From positions 1 through 6,559 of the forward strand of contig DISR01000037.1 of the NCBI GenBank assembly GCA_002421825.1: a stretch of 6,559 nt of DNA. Direction: 5' to 3'. Positions within the stretch are counted from its first letter, which is position 1; the number at the start of each line of letters is the position of its first letter. The translations under genes and the position numbers were made by a program. The notes beneath the pieces are model-generated. The model was not told the origin of the DNA. It saw only the letters and a list, made by a program, of their open reading frames with translations, and made no database searches. This document shows, piece by piece, positions 1 to 6,559 of this stretch. This DNA comes from Thiobacillus sp. UBA6205. Lineage in GTDB: Bacteria; Pseudomonadota; Gammaproteobacteria; Burkholderiales; Thiobacillaceae.

Positions 1-100
1 TTTTTGCAAAGAGGACATGAGGACAAGAGGAAATGCAAATTCAGGGACGAATCTTTTCGATATCGCTTTCCTCCTGTCCTCTTGTCCTCCTTGTTCAAAA
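1..100. repeat. Long imperfect inverted repeat made of 8-bp tandem units, upstream of hupE
   Basis: Positions 11-33 and 67-89 are inverted copies of each other, matching at 21 of 23 positions. The match weakens outward to about 1-10 and 90-100, with a small bulge. Each arm is a short tandem array of an octamer: GAGGACAT, GAGGACAA, GAGGA on the left, and GAGGACAA, GAGGACAG, GAGGA on the right read on the minus strand. The 33-base middle (34-66) holds the palindrome CGATATCG at 58-65. As RNA it could fold into a strong hairpin, but no T-run directly follows the right arm, so a classic Rho-independent terminator is unlikely. It may be a REP- or MITE-like element that extends past the left edge of the window. 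I do not recognise a named family. The AT-rich stretch 97-110 just downstream could hold a promoter -10 region, but no convincing -35/-10 pair is visible. Confidence 0.75.
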
Positions 101-119
101 TTTAAATAAAGGGAACAAC

Positions 120-698
120 ATGCTTATCAGAAATCTCTTGCTTCTACTTTTGGCGGCAGCCGTACCCGCCGCCTGGGCGCATGGCCAGGGCGTGCATACC
201 CATGACGCCGGCTTGATCGCCGGCATGCTGCACCCCTTCAGCGGCCTCGACCACCTTCTCGCCATGGTGGCGGTAGGCCTGTGGGCGGCGCAGCAGGGCG
301 GGCGCGCATTGTGGGTTTTGCCGGCCAGCTTCGTCGGCGCCACGGCCGCCGGCGCGATGCTGGGCATGGCAGGCATCGCCTTCGCCGGCCTGGAAGCCGG
401 CATCGCGGTATCGGTGCTGGCGCTGGGCGCATTGGTTGCCCTGCGCAGGCAGATGCTGCTGCCGCTTGCCGCCACGTTGACCGGCCTGCTTGCGCTGTTC
501 CACGGCGTCGCGCACGGCCAGGAAATGCCGCTCGCGGCTTCGCCCTGGGGCTATGGTTTTGGCATGCTGGCCGCCACTGCGCTGCTGCATGGCGTCGGCG
601 TGCTCGCCGGCAACACATTACGCCAGCGCTACCTGGGCATGGCCGGCACCGCCATTTCGCTGGCCGGCCTCGGCATGCTGGTGAATTTCGCCGGCTGA
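120..698 (+). CDS. hupE: HupE/UreJ family membrane protein, probable nickel (or cobalt) permease
   Basis: A 192-residue inner-membrane protein of the HupE/UreJ family, whose studied members import Ni2+ for hydrogenase or urease maturation. The N-terminus is a signal-like hydrophobic segment (residues 4-20, with a plausible cleavage after A20 in AAWA-HG), followed by a His-rich stretch (H21, H26, H28). The family signature HPFSGLDHLLAM occupies 38-49, with metal-binding-type residues H38, D44 and H45. Later conserved His motifs are FHGVAHG (127-133) and LLHGVG (155-160). About six hydrophobic segments follow the leader. The ATG at 120 was chosen because it begins the signal-like segment and follows AAAGGGAA at 108-115; an in-frame ATG at 33 would add 29 unrelated residues from the upstream repeat. 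The stop overlaps the next gene's ATG by one base (TGATG), so it is cotranscribed with the ATPase operon. Metal specificity cannot be told from sequence; no hydrogenase or urease gene is in view. Confidence 0.9.
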   Translation: MLIRNLLLLLLAAAVPAAWAHGQGVHTHDAGLIAGMLHPFSGLDHLLAMVAVGLWAAQQGGRALWVLPASFVGATAAGAMLGMAGIAFAGLEAGIAVSVLALGALVALRRQMLLPLAATLTGLLALFHGVAHGQEMPLAASPWGYGFGMLAATALLHGVGVLAGNTLRQRYLGMAGTAISLAGLGMLVNFAG

Positions 699-1012
699 TG
701 GAAGACATCCTCAAGCGCCTGCTGGCTGCCGAGAAGGACGCCGAAGACAAGGTCGAGGCGGCCGACGCAGCGCGCCGAAAAATCATCCAGGACGCGCTCG
801 ACGAGGCGCGCCGCGCCGAGATCGAGTTCGAGAAACAGGCCGAGGCGCGGCGCAAGCCTTTTCTCGCCATGGCCGAGGAGGGTGCGCAGCGGCGCATCGC
901 GGATCTCGAGGCAGAGTCCGCCGCACGCATGCGGTCGCTGAGGGAGCTTGCGGCAAGCAACGAGGAGCCTGCAGTCGAGGGCGCGCTGGCATTGATCCTC
1001 GGCCGGAGTTGA
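698..1012 (+). CDS. V/A-type ATPase peripheral-stalk subunit G/H (coiled coil)
   Basis: A 104-residue, highly charged, Ala/Glu/Arg-rich protein predicted to be almost entirely helical coiled coil. It fits the small peripheral-stalk subunit called H in archaea (AhaH), G in Thermus and NtpF in Enterococcus, which pairs with subunit E to form the stator holding the A3B3 head to subunit I. The N-terminus has the family-style pattern LLAAEKDAEDKV (residues 8-19) followed by repeated A-x-x-x-A spaced helices such as AADAARRKI and ALDEARRAEIEFEKQAEA. Length is typical of the family. Assignment rests on composition, size and its place ahead of subunits C, I and K, because such coiled coils are poorly conserved. 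The ATG overlaps the hupE stop (shared A at 698) and has no clear Shine-Dalgarno, so translation probably depends on ribosomes finishing hupE. An upstream in-frame extension back to 281 exists but lies out of frame inside hupE and is a shadow. Confidence 0.82.
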   Translation: MEDILKRLLAAEKDAEDKVEAADAARRKIIQDALDEARRAEIEFEKQAEARRKPFLAMAEEGAQRRIADLEAESAARMRSLRELAASNEEPAVEGALALILGRS

Positions 1013-1051
1013 CCCTTTCGCATGCGGGGCAGATGCGTGCAGTCACAAGCC

Positions 1052-2092
1052 ATGCTCAATCGTTATCTTGATGCCCGCGTCAGCCTGATGGCTTCGCGCC
1101 TGTTGCGCGAAGCGGAGCTGTCCGTGCTGGCCGAAGGCCGCGACGAAGAACGGGCGGAGGTGCTGGCGCGCGCCGGGCTTTCCGGGGTCCTCGCCGGCCT
1201 CGAAGCGGGAAGCTACCTCGAGCAGTCCATCATCCGCAGCCAGCTTGATGACATCCTGGTATTGATGCGCGCAGCCGGCGAGGCGCGCCGTTTCCTGGAG
1301 TACTGGACGCTGCGCTTCGAGCTTTCCAACCTCAAGGCCGTCATCCGCGCAAAAATGTCGCGCACGCCCATCGCTGCCGTGCGCAAGGAACTGATCGATC
1401 TCGGCTTCCTGGCTTCGCTGCCGCTGGAGGAACTGCTGCAGACGGAGGATGTCGGAGAGTTGCTGCGCCGCCTGGAAACCACCCATTACGCCGACATCGT
1501 CCGCTTCGCGCGCCGCGCCTTCGAGGCGCAGCCGCGCCTGTTCGAGCTCGACGCCGCGCTTGACCGCCGCTATTACCACGGCCTGGTCGAGTTGGCACGC
1601 CAGCAGGAGGGCGAACTGGGCAAGCCCTTCCGCACGCTGATGGAAATGCTGGTCGACCGCATCAACCTGGTCTGGCTGCTGCGCTACCGTTTCCTCTACC
1701 AGCTGCCTTCGTCACAGGTGTATTACCTGCTGGTACCCAGCCATTACCGGCTTTCTTCCAGCCTGCTCAAGGAATTGTCCGTGCTGAATCGGCTTGAAGA
1801 GGTGCTGGCAGCCTTGCCTCAGCCCTATCGCGACTGGCTGGCCGGGGCGGACAGCGTGTATCGGGTGTTCACCCTCATGGAGGGCAAGGCCGCGCGTGCG
1901 GCGCATGCCGTGCTGCGCTCGAACGCGCCTGGCTTCGCCCGCGCCTTCGCCTACCTCATCCTGCGCGAGCGCGACCTCAAGCAGGTGCGTGCTGCGCTCA
2001 AGGGGCAGGCCATCGGCCTCGATGCGCAGACCATCCGTCAGGCCATGGGGCTGGCCGAAGTGCACAACGGCATCGATGCGGAGGCTGCGTAA
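1052..2092 (+). CDS. ntpC: V/A-type ATPase subunit C (central-stalk socket, AC39/d family)
   Basis: A 346-residue soluble protein of the vATP-synt_AC39 family (bacterial subunit C, eukaryotic subunit d), the funnel-shaped socket between the D/F shaft and the K ring. Features typical of the family are the N-terminal YLDARVSLMASRLL (residues 5-18), resembling YLNARV of Thermus subunit C; the repeated helical element ELSNLKAVIRAKM (90-102); its counterpart VDRINLVWLLRYR (201-213); and a C-terminal LILRERDLKQVRAALKG element. The protein is all-helical, without membrane segments. The start is ambiguous. ATG 1052 gives an N-terminus like known family members but lacks a clear Shine-Dalgarno; the in-frame ATG 1022, preceded by GGAG at 1005-1008 with long spacing, would add ten unremarkable residues. 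The gene lies 39 bases (or 9 with the earlier start) after the stalk gene, and two bases separate its TAA from the next ATG. Its place before subunit I is unusual; in most operons C follows E. Confidence 0.9.
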   Translation: MLNRYLDARVSLMASRLLREAELSVLAEGRDEERAEVLARAGLSGVLAGLEAGSYLEQSIIRSQLDDILVLMRAAGEARRFLEYWTLRFELSNLKAVIRAKMSRTPIAAVRKELIDLGFLASLPLEELLQTEDVGELLRRLETTHYADIVRFARRAFEAQPRLFELDAALDRRYYHGLVELARQQEGELGKPFRTLMEMLVDRINLVWLLRYRFLYQLPSSQVYYLLVPSHYRLSSSLLKELSVLNRLEEVLAALPQPYRDWLAGADSVYRVFTLMEGKAARAAHAVLRSNAPGFARAFAYLILRERDLKQVRAALKGQAIGLDAQTIRQAMGLAEVHNGIDAEAA

Positions 2093-2094
2093 GC

Positions 2095-4029
2095 ATGTTC
2101 AAACCGCTCAGCATGCAGCATGTGTCGCTCTGGGTGCTGAACTCGGATGCGCCGCAGGCATCGCTCTTGCTGGCCACCTACGGAATCTTCACTCCCGAAA
2201 AAAGCCTGGCCTGGGAGCGCGACCTGCCGGAGACGCCGGGCGACCATTATGCGGAAATTTTCTCGGAAGCGAATGCCCGGTTGAACAAGATTCTGGAGCA
2301 CTTCGGCCCCACCCCGCTGGCCGGCAGGGAAATCGAGTACGAAGACGCCAGCGCCTTGCCCGCAGGCCCCGAGGCGCCCACGCTGGCGCAATTGCAGGAA
2401 TGGGACGACTGGCTGGGCGAGTTGTGGAACGTGGCCTCGCGCTGCGAAGAGGACAAGCGCCGCATCCATGAAACGCTGGAGCACAACGCCAGCCTGCTCA
2501 ATTCACTCGACCACTTCCGCAAGCTCGACATCGACCTCGCCTGGCTGGCGCGACCCAAGCGCTTTTTGCAGACACGCGTCGGTATCGTGCCGGAAGCCAA
2601 TATCGCACGGCTTTCCGAGGCGCTGGAGCTGTCCGGTTTCATGCTCGAGGTGTTCGACAGCCAGGAGGGCAGGGCCTATGCCGTCGCGGTCGGCCCGATC
2701 GGCAAGGGCAGCGAAATTCGCGGCGCGCTCGACGCAGCGGGCTGGCAGGAAATGACCCTGGAGCCAGAACTGCTCGCGCATCCAGACAAGGCCAGGGAAG
2801 CCCTGGAAAAGGCATCGGAGAATCTGCGTACGGAAGCCGAGACCAGCGAGACGCGGCACCGCGCCATATTGGGCGACGTCGACGCGAAACTGCGCGATGT
2901 CCGCAAGGGCATGGCACTGGCCGAACCCTACGTGCGCATCTCGTCAGAGACCTTGCGCGCGCGCGGCGGCCTGGCGCTGATCACGGGCTGGATCGTCGAG
3001 CGCGACGCCGAACGCATGCGCAAGGCGCTGGATGTGCGCCTTTCAGACCGTTACGTATTGCAACTCAGGCCGCCCTTCAAGTCCGAACTCGACAGCGTGC
3101 CCTCGGCCGTGCGCTATCCAGACTGGCTGGGTCCGTTCTCCGACCTGGTGCGCAACTACGGCATCCCGCGCTATGGCGAGTTCGACCCCACCTGGCTGTT
3201 CGCCATTTCCTTCGTGCTCATGTTCGGCATGATGTTCGGCGATATCGGCCAGGGCCTGGTCATCGCCGCCGGCAGCCTTGCACTGCGCGGCAAGGCCAGA
3301 AGATTCCGCCCGCTGTTCATCGGCGCGGGGCTGTCCGCCACGGCCTTCGGTTTCGCCTATGGCAGCCTCTTCGGCTTCGAAACCGTCATCGAACCGCTAT
3401 GGGTCTCGCCGCTGCACGACCCGGTGCGCATGCTGCTGGCCGCAGTGTGGTGGGGCGTGGGCTTCATCACCGTCACCCAGCTGCTCACCATCTACAACCG
3501 CCTGGCCGCCGGCATGGTGTCGCGCGCGCTGTTCGATGCCGGCGGCGTGGCGGGCCTGTTTCTGTATCTGGGCGCAGCGGCGGGCGTGTACGGGCTGGCG
3601 TCCGCCGGCAAGTTCGGCGCGGTCGCGGCGATCTTTTCAGGCACGGGCCTGGCCGCCATCCTGGTGTGGAACTGGATGGAGAACCACGGCGGCCTGGCCG
3701 AGCGTTTTCTGACCGTGATCATCGAGACCTTCGAGTCGGTGATCGGCTTCTTTTCCAACACGCTGTCCTTCATGCGCGTCGCCGCCTTTTCCATCAACCA
3801 TGTGGCGCTGGCGCTGGCAGTGTTCACCATCGCCGACAGTCTGGGCACGACCGGACGCTGGATCACGCTCATCATCGGCAACATCATCATCCTGGGCCTG
3901 GAAGGCGCCATCGTCGCCATCCAGGTGCTGCGCCTGGAATACTACGAAGGCTTCTCGCGCTTCTACAGCGGCAGCGGGCGCGCCTTCCAGCCGCTGGTCT
4001 TGCGCAACCAACACCATTTGAAAACCTGA
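2095..4029 (+). CDS. ntpI: V/A-type ATPase membrane subunit I (subunit a)
   Basis: A 644-residue protein with normal length and two-part layout for subunit I, the stator half of the ion channel. Residues 1 to about 360 form the soluble arm that receives the peripheral stalks, with long charged helices around 245-285. From about residue 367 (TWLFAISFVLMFGMMFGD) there are seven or eight membrane segments. The essential ion-path arginine is visible as R561 in LSFMRVAAFSINHVAL, matching the S-x-x-R-L/V-x-A-x-S motif around yeast Vph1 R735. A second conserved arginine is R613 in QVLRLEYYEGFSRFY, matching the yeast R799 region (QALRLHWVE type). R561 exchanges ions with the glutamate of subunit K. 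A GGAGG at 2080-2084, inside the end of the C gene, stands 10 bases before the ATG and supports this start. Only two bases separate it from the C stop, and 13 bases from subunit K. No truncation or frameshift is seen. Confidence 0.95.
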   Translation: MFKPLSMQHVSLWVLNSDAPQASLLLATYGIFTPEKSLAWERDLPETPGDHYAEIFSEANARLNKILEHFGPTPLAGREIEYEDASALPAGPEAPTLAQLQEWDDWLGELWNVASRCEEDKRRIHETLEHNASLLNSLDHFRKLDIDLAWLARPKRFLQTRVGIVPEANIARLSEALELSGFMLEVFDSQEGRAYAVAVGPIGKGSEIRGALDAAGWQEMTLEPELLAHPDKAREALEKASENLRTEAETSETRHRAILGDVDAKLRDVRKGMALAEPYVRISSETLRARGGLALITGWIVERDAERMRKALDVRLSDRYVLQLRPPFKSELDSVPSAVRYPDWLGPFSDLVRNYGIPRYGEFDPTWLFAISFVLMFGMMFGDIGQGLVIAAGSLALRGKARRFRPLFIGAGLSATAFGFAYGSLFGFETVIEPLWVSPLHDPVRMLLAAVWWGVGFITVTQLLTIYNRLAAGMVSRALFDAGGVAGLFLYLGAAAGVYGLASAGKFGAVAAIFSGTGLAAILVWNWMENHGGLAERFLTVIIETFESVIGFFSNTLSFMRVAAFSINHVALALAVFTIADSLGTTGRWITLIIGNIIILGLEGAIVAIQVLRLEYYEGFSRFYSGSGRAFQPLVLRNQHHLKT

Positions 4030-4036
4030 AGAGGAG
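4030..4036 (+). promoter_or_regulatory. Strong Shine-Dalgarno for subunit K
   Basis: AGAGGAG lies six bases before the ATG at 4043, inside the 13-base gap after subunit I. It is the best ribosome binding site of the operon, and K is the subunit needed in most copies (a ring of many proteolipids against one I), so efficient initiation here makes sense. The link to copy number is inference. Confidence 0.75.
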
Positions 4037-4042
4037 AACAGC

Positions 4043-4486
4043 ATGACATTTATCGCAGGGATCATGACGCTCAGCGTCGTCGGACTCATCGCGCTTGGCG
4101 TCTATCTGGAACTGTCGCCGGAGAAGCGCGTCGCTTCGCCCAGGCGCGCGCGCGGCTGGCTGCTCGGCAATTTCGGCGTATTCGCCCTGGCTTTCCTGGG
4201 CCTGATGGTGATGGGCGCGCAGGAAGTCATGGCCGAGACCACGGCGGTGGCTGCGCGCGGCGAAATCAGCATGGGCCTGGGCGTTGCCATCCTCGGCATC
4301 GGCCTGCCGACCGGTCTGGCCGCGATCGGTGCGGCGCTGGCGCTGGGGCCGGTGGGTTCCGCCGCGCTCGCCGTGGTGGCCGAGAAGCCGGAAATGTTCG
4401 GTCGCACCCTGATCTATCTGGGCCTTGCCGAAGGCATCGCCATCTATGGCCTGGTGATGTCGATTCTCTTGCTTGGAAAGATTTGA
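4043..4486 (+). CDS. ntpK: V/A-type ATPase subunit K (rotor-ring proteolipid, c subunit)
   Basis: A 147-residue membrane protein. The C-terminal half (73-147) is a canonical two-helix proteolipid: helix 77-101 (MGLGVAILGIGLPTGLAAIG), a polar loop AEKPEMFGR at 113-121, and helix 122-145 carrying the ion-binding glutamate E130 in LGLAEGIAIYGLV. The N-terminal half has two hydrophobic segments (4-22 and 40-58) joined by a basic loop (EKRVASPRRARG), but it lacks a proteolipid glutamate signature. It is therefore not a simple duplicated four-helix K like Enterococcus NtpK; the segment 40-64 resembles the signal-like leader of Thermus-type c subunits, with one more helix before it. Aligned from memory to E. 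hirae NtpK, Na+ ligand Q110 corresponds to L101 here, and the T/Q following the key position correspond to G131/I132, which argues for H+ rather than Na+. A strong Shine-Dalgarno precedes it, and a repeat element follows three bases after its stop codon. Confidence 0.93.
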   Translation: MTFIAGIMTLSVVGLIALGVYLELSPEKRVASPRRARGWLLGNFGVFALAFLGLMVMGAQEVMAETTAVAARGEISMGLGVAILGIGLPTGLAAIGAALALGPVGSAALAVVAEKPEMFGRTLIYLGLAEGIAIYGLVMSILLLGKI

Positions 4487-4488
4487 GC

Positions 4489-4568
4489 CGTCATTGCGAG
4501 GAATGAAATGACGAAGCAATCCAGTCCGACGCATGGATCGCCACGATCCTTCGGGTCTCGCGATGACG
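4489..4568. repeat. GTCATTGCGAG-type dispersed inverted repeat between K and F genes
   Basis: An 80-base palindromic element. The arms 4490-4522 and 4535-4567 are inverted copies identical at 21 of 33 positions, with four more G-U pairs possible in RNA, plus an outer C4489-G4568 pair. The ends read GTCATTGCGAG and CTCGCGATGAC, and the inner edges GCAATCC and GGATCGC, with a 12-base loop. This matches a style of short non-coding repeat (GTCATTGCGAGG...GCAATCC...GGATCGCC...TCGCGATGACG) that I know as common between genes in many bacteria. I see no target-site duplication. It begins three bases after the K stop and overlaps the start of the F gene: the GAGG at 4498-4501 and ATG at 4508 lie in its left arm. 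As RNA it would form a hairpin that could mask this ribosome binding site, stabilise the K message or reduce read-through. Confidence 0.85.
4498..4501 (+). promoter_or_regulatory. Repeat-borne Shine-Dalgarno for subunit F
   Basis: GAGG stands six bases before the ATG at 4508, which fixes the most likely start of subunit F. It belongs to the GCGAGG end of the repeat at 4489-4568. In the folded RNA its four bases would pair with TCTC at 4556-4559 (one pair being G-U), so access to it may depend on the hairpin being open. Confidence 0.6.
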
Positions 4569-4909
4569 AGAATGCGGGTTCGCATCCTGCGTCGAGCCAC
4601 CACGCAACGCGCATCGTCGCGCTCGGTTCGGCTGCGCTGATGGACGGTTTTCGGCTTGCAGGCGTGGAGGTCATGCCCAATGCCACAGCCGATGAACTGG
4701 AAGCCCTGCTCAAATCGCTGGTGGCGAACAAGGAGAAGGCGCTGGTGCTGATCGAAGCCGGCCTCGCCGACGAGCCCGGCCCCTGGCTTGATCGCGTGCG
4801 CAGCGAGGGCGGGCGCATCGTGGTGGTGCAGGTGCCCTCGCTCGCCGGCGCGGGCGAGTTCCATTCCGACGTCGACCGGCTGATTGGTTTGAGTGGAGGG
4901 GCGGCATGA
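4508..4909 (+). CDS. ntpF: V/A-type ATPase subunit F (central stalk) with repeat-derived N-terminus
   Basis: A 133-residue protein; subunit F is usually near 100. The conserved core begins at about residue 35: first strand RIVALGS (35-41), then the family motif GFRLAGVEV (47-55), strand ALVLIEAGLA (78-87), and RIVVVQVPSL later, consistent with the small Rossmann-like fold of F that binds subunit D in the rotor shaft. Residues 1-20 are encoded within the 4489-4568 repeat, and residues 21-34 (rich in S, H and A) look non-conserved. No other ATG, GTG or TTG occurs in frame between 4508 and the ATG at 4640, and starting at 4640 (M45) would delete the first strand, so 4508 is the only good start. 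The symbol follows subunit-F naming; the Enterococcus homologue is called NtpG. The stop overlaps subunit E by four bases (ATGA). The Ala/Gly-rich C-terminal tail ends shortly after VDRLIGLSG. Confidence 0.88.
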   Translation: MTKQSSPTHGSPRSFGSRDDENAGSHPASSHHATRIVALGSAALMDGFRLAGVEVMPNATADELEALLKSLVANKEKALVLIEAGLADEPGPWLDRVRSEGGRIVVVQVPSLAGAGEFHSDVDRLIGLSGGAA

Positions 4910-5528
4910 GCCGGCACACCGAAAAACTCGAAGGCCTGCTGAGCGCGCAGGCCATGGCGCTCGCCGACCAGCACCTGCGCAAGGCGCACGAGGCGAGCGA
5001 GCAGGTCAAACAGGAACTGCAGGCAAAATTGCGCAAGCTGGAAGAGGGCGAGGAACAGCGCTATCAGCTGGAAGCCGAGCGCCTGTGCCGCCAGATCATC
5101 CAGGCCTCGAAGCTGCGCATGGACAGCGAGCACGACCGCCTGCGCTGGGCGCTGGCGCAGGACGTGCTGCATGAAGTGCACAAGCGTCTGGAAAAACTCA
5201 CAGAGGACACGCCGCGCTACCACGCGGTGCTGCAGGGCTATCTCGCCGAAGCGGCGCAGGCCATGCCGGAAGGCGTACTGGTCGCCGAACTCAACCCGCG
5301 CGACCTCGATGCGCTGCGTCCGCGCTGGAACGAACTGGCATCGCAGGCCGCGCCCGGCCGCAAGGTGGAGCTGGCGCCGCTGGCCGAGCACGCGACGGGC
5401 GGCATGCGGATGCGTAGCGCCGACGGCCGGCTGCGCGTGGATAACACCTTCGAGGGCCGGCTCGCGCGCATGCAGGATGAAGTGCTTGGCGTGATCATGG
5501 ACAAACTCTTCAACCAGGGCGGTGCGGC

Positions 5529-5532
<4 letters not shown>
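4906..5532 (+). CDS. ntpE: V/A-type ATPase subunit E (peripheral stalk)
   Basis: A 208-residue soluble protein of normal length for subunit E, which pairs with the small G/H coiled coil to form the stator stalk on top of the A3B3 head. Residues 1 to about 85 are a long charged helix (for example KAHEASEQVKQELQAKLRKL), predicted coiled coil. The C-terminal half is an alpha/beta domain ending in the family signature RVDNTFEGRL (177-186), followed by the last helix (LARMQDEVLGVIMDKLF). The start ATG at 4906 overlaps the F stop (ATGA) and has GGAGG at 4895-4899 six bases upstream, so it can be translated both by coupling and by its own site. Its own stop overlaps the A subunit start in the same way. 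In most operons E directly follows K; here F comes between. Confidence 0.93.

Positions 5533-6559
<1,027 letters not shown>

Noticed and set aside
65..100. Rho-independent terminator formed by the leader hairpin
   Set aside because: The right arm is followed by CTTGTTC and then mixed A/T, not a T-run, and hupE starts only 20 bases later.
82..110. Sigma-70 promoter (TTGTCC at 82-87 with an AT-rich -10 near 102-107)
   Set aside because: The spacing is about 14 bases and the -10 match is poor, so it is not supportable as a called promoter.
33..119. In-frame upstream start for HupE at 33 adding 29 residues
   Set aside because: The added residues are encoded by the inverted repeat and precede a good signal-like N-terminus at 120, so the longer start is unlikely.
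3887..4864. Long minus-strand open frame of 325 codons across the K and F genes
   Set aside because: It is antisense to clearly conserved ATPase genes, its composition reflects GC-rich third positions, and it crosses the repeat. It shows no recognisable domain.
4640..4909. Alternative short start of subunit F at ATG 4640
   Set aside because: It would remove the first core strand (RIVALGS) and cut into the fold just before GFRLAGVEV.

Overview
The window is a GC-rich proteobacterial segment, probably betaproteobacterial; that taxonomic guess rests on the general look of the proteins, codon use and repeat types, not on a marker gene. Every gene lies on the + strand. They form one tightly packed operon that encodes most of a bacterial V/A-type (vacuolar/archaeal-type) ATPase, preceded by a HupE/UreJ-type metal permease gene.

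Layout: 1-119 is a leader containing a long imperfect inverted repeat whose arms are built of an 8-base tandem unit (GAGGACAN). hupE (120-698) follows and shares one base with the first ATPase gene, a small coiled-coil peripheral-stalk subunit (698-1012). Then come subunit C (central-stalk socket, start at 1052 or 1022), subunit I (the large membrane 'a' subunit, 2095-4029), subunit K (the proteolipid that makes the rotor ring, 4043-4486), subunit F (central stalk, 4508-4909), subunit E (peripheral stalk, 4906-5532) and the catalytic subunit A (from 5529, running off the window end). Subunits B and D, needed for a complete enzyme, are not in the window and would be expected downstream. The gene order G/H-C-I-K-F-E-A differs from the usual archaeal/Thermus/Enterococcus orders, where C and F lie between E and A.

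How they work together: A (with B) forms the ATP-hydrolysing or synthesising head; F and C (with D) link the head to the K ring; E and the small coiled-coil protein form the peripheral stalks that anchor to the soluble part of I; I and K carry the ions across the membrane. The K proteolipid keeps the ion-carrying glutamate but lacks the polar side chains that bind Na+ in Enterococcus hirae NtpK, so proton coupling is the better guess.

The most unusual feature is at 4489-4568. A dispersed-type inverted repeat, beginning GTCATTGCGAG and ending CTCGCGATGAC, sits between the K and F genes. It apparently supplies the ribosome binding site, the start codon and about the first 20 codons of subunit F. 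Its predicted RNA hairpin would mask that same ribosome binding site, upstream of the translationally overlapping F-E-A block.
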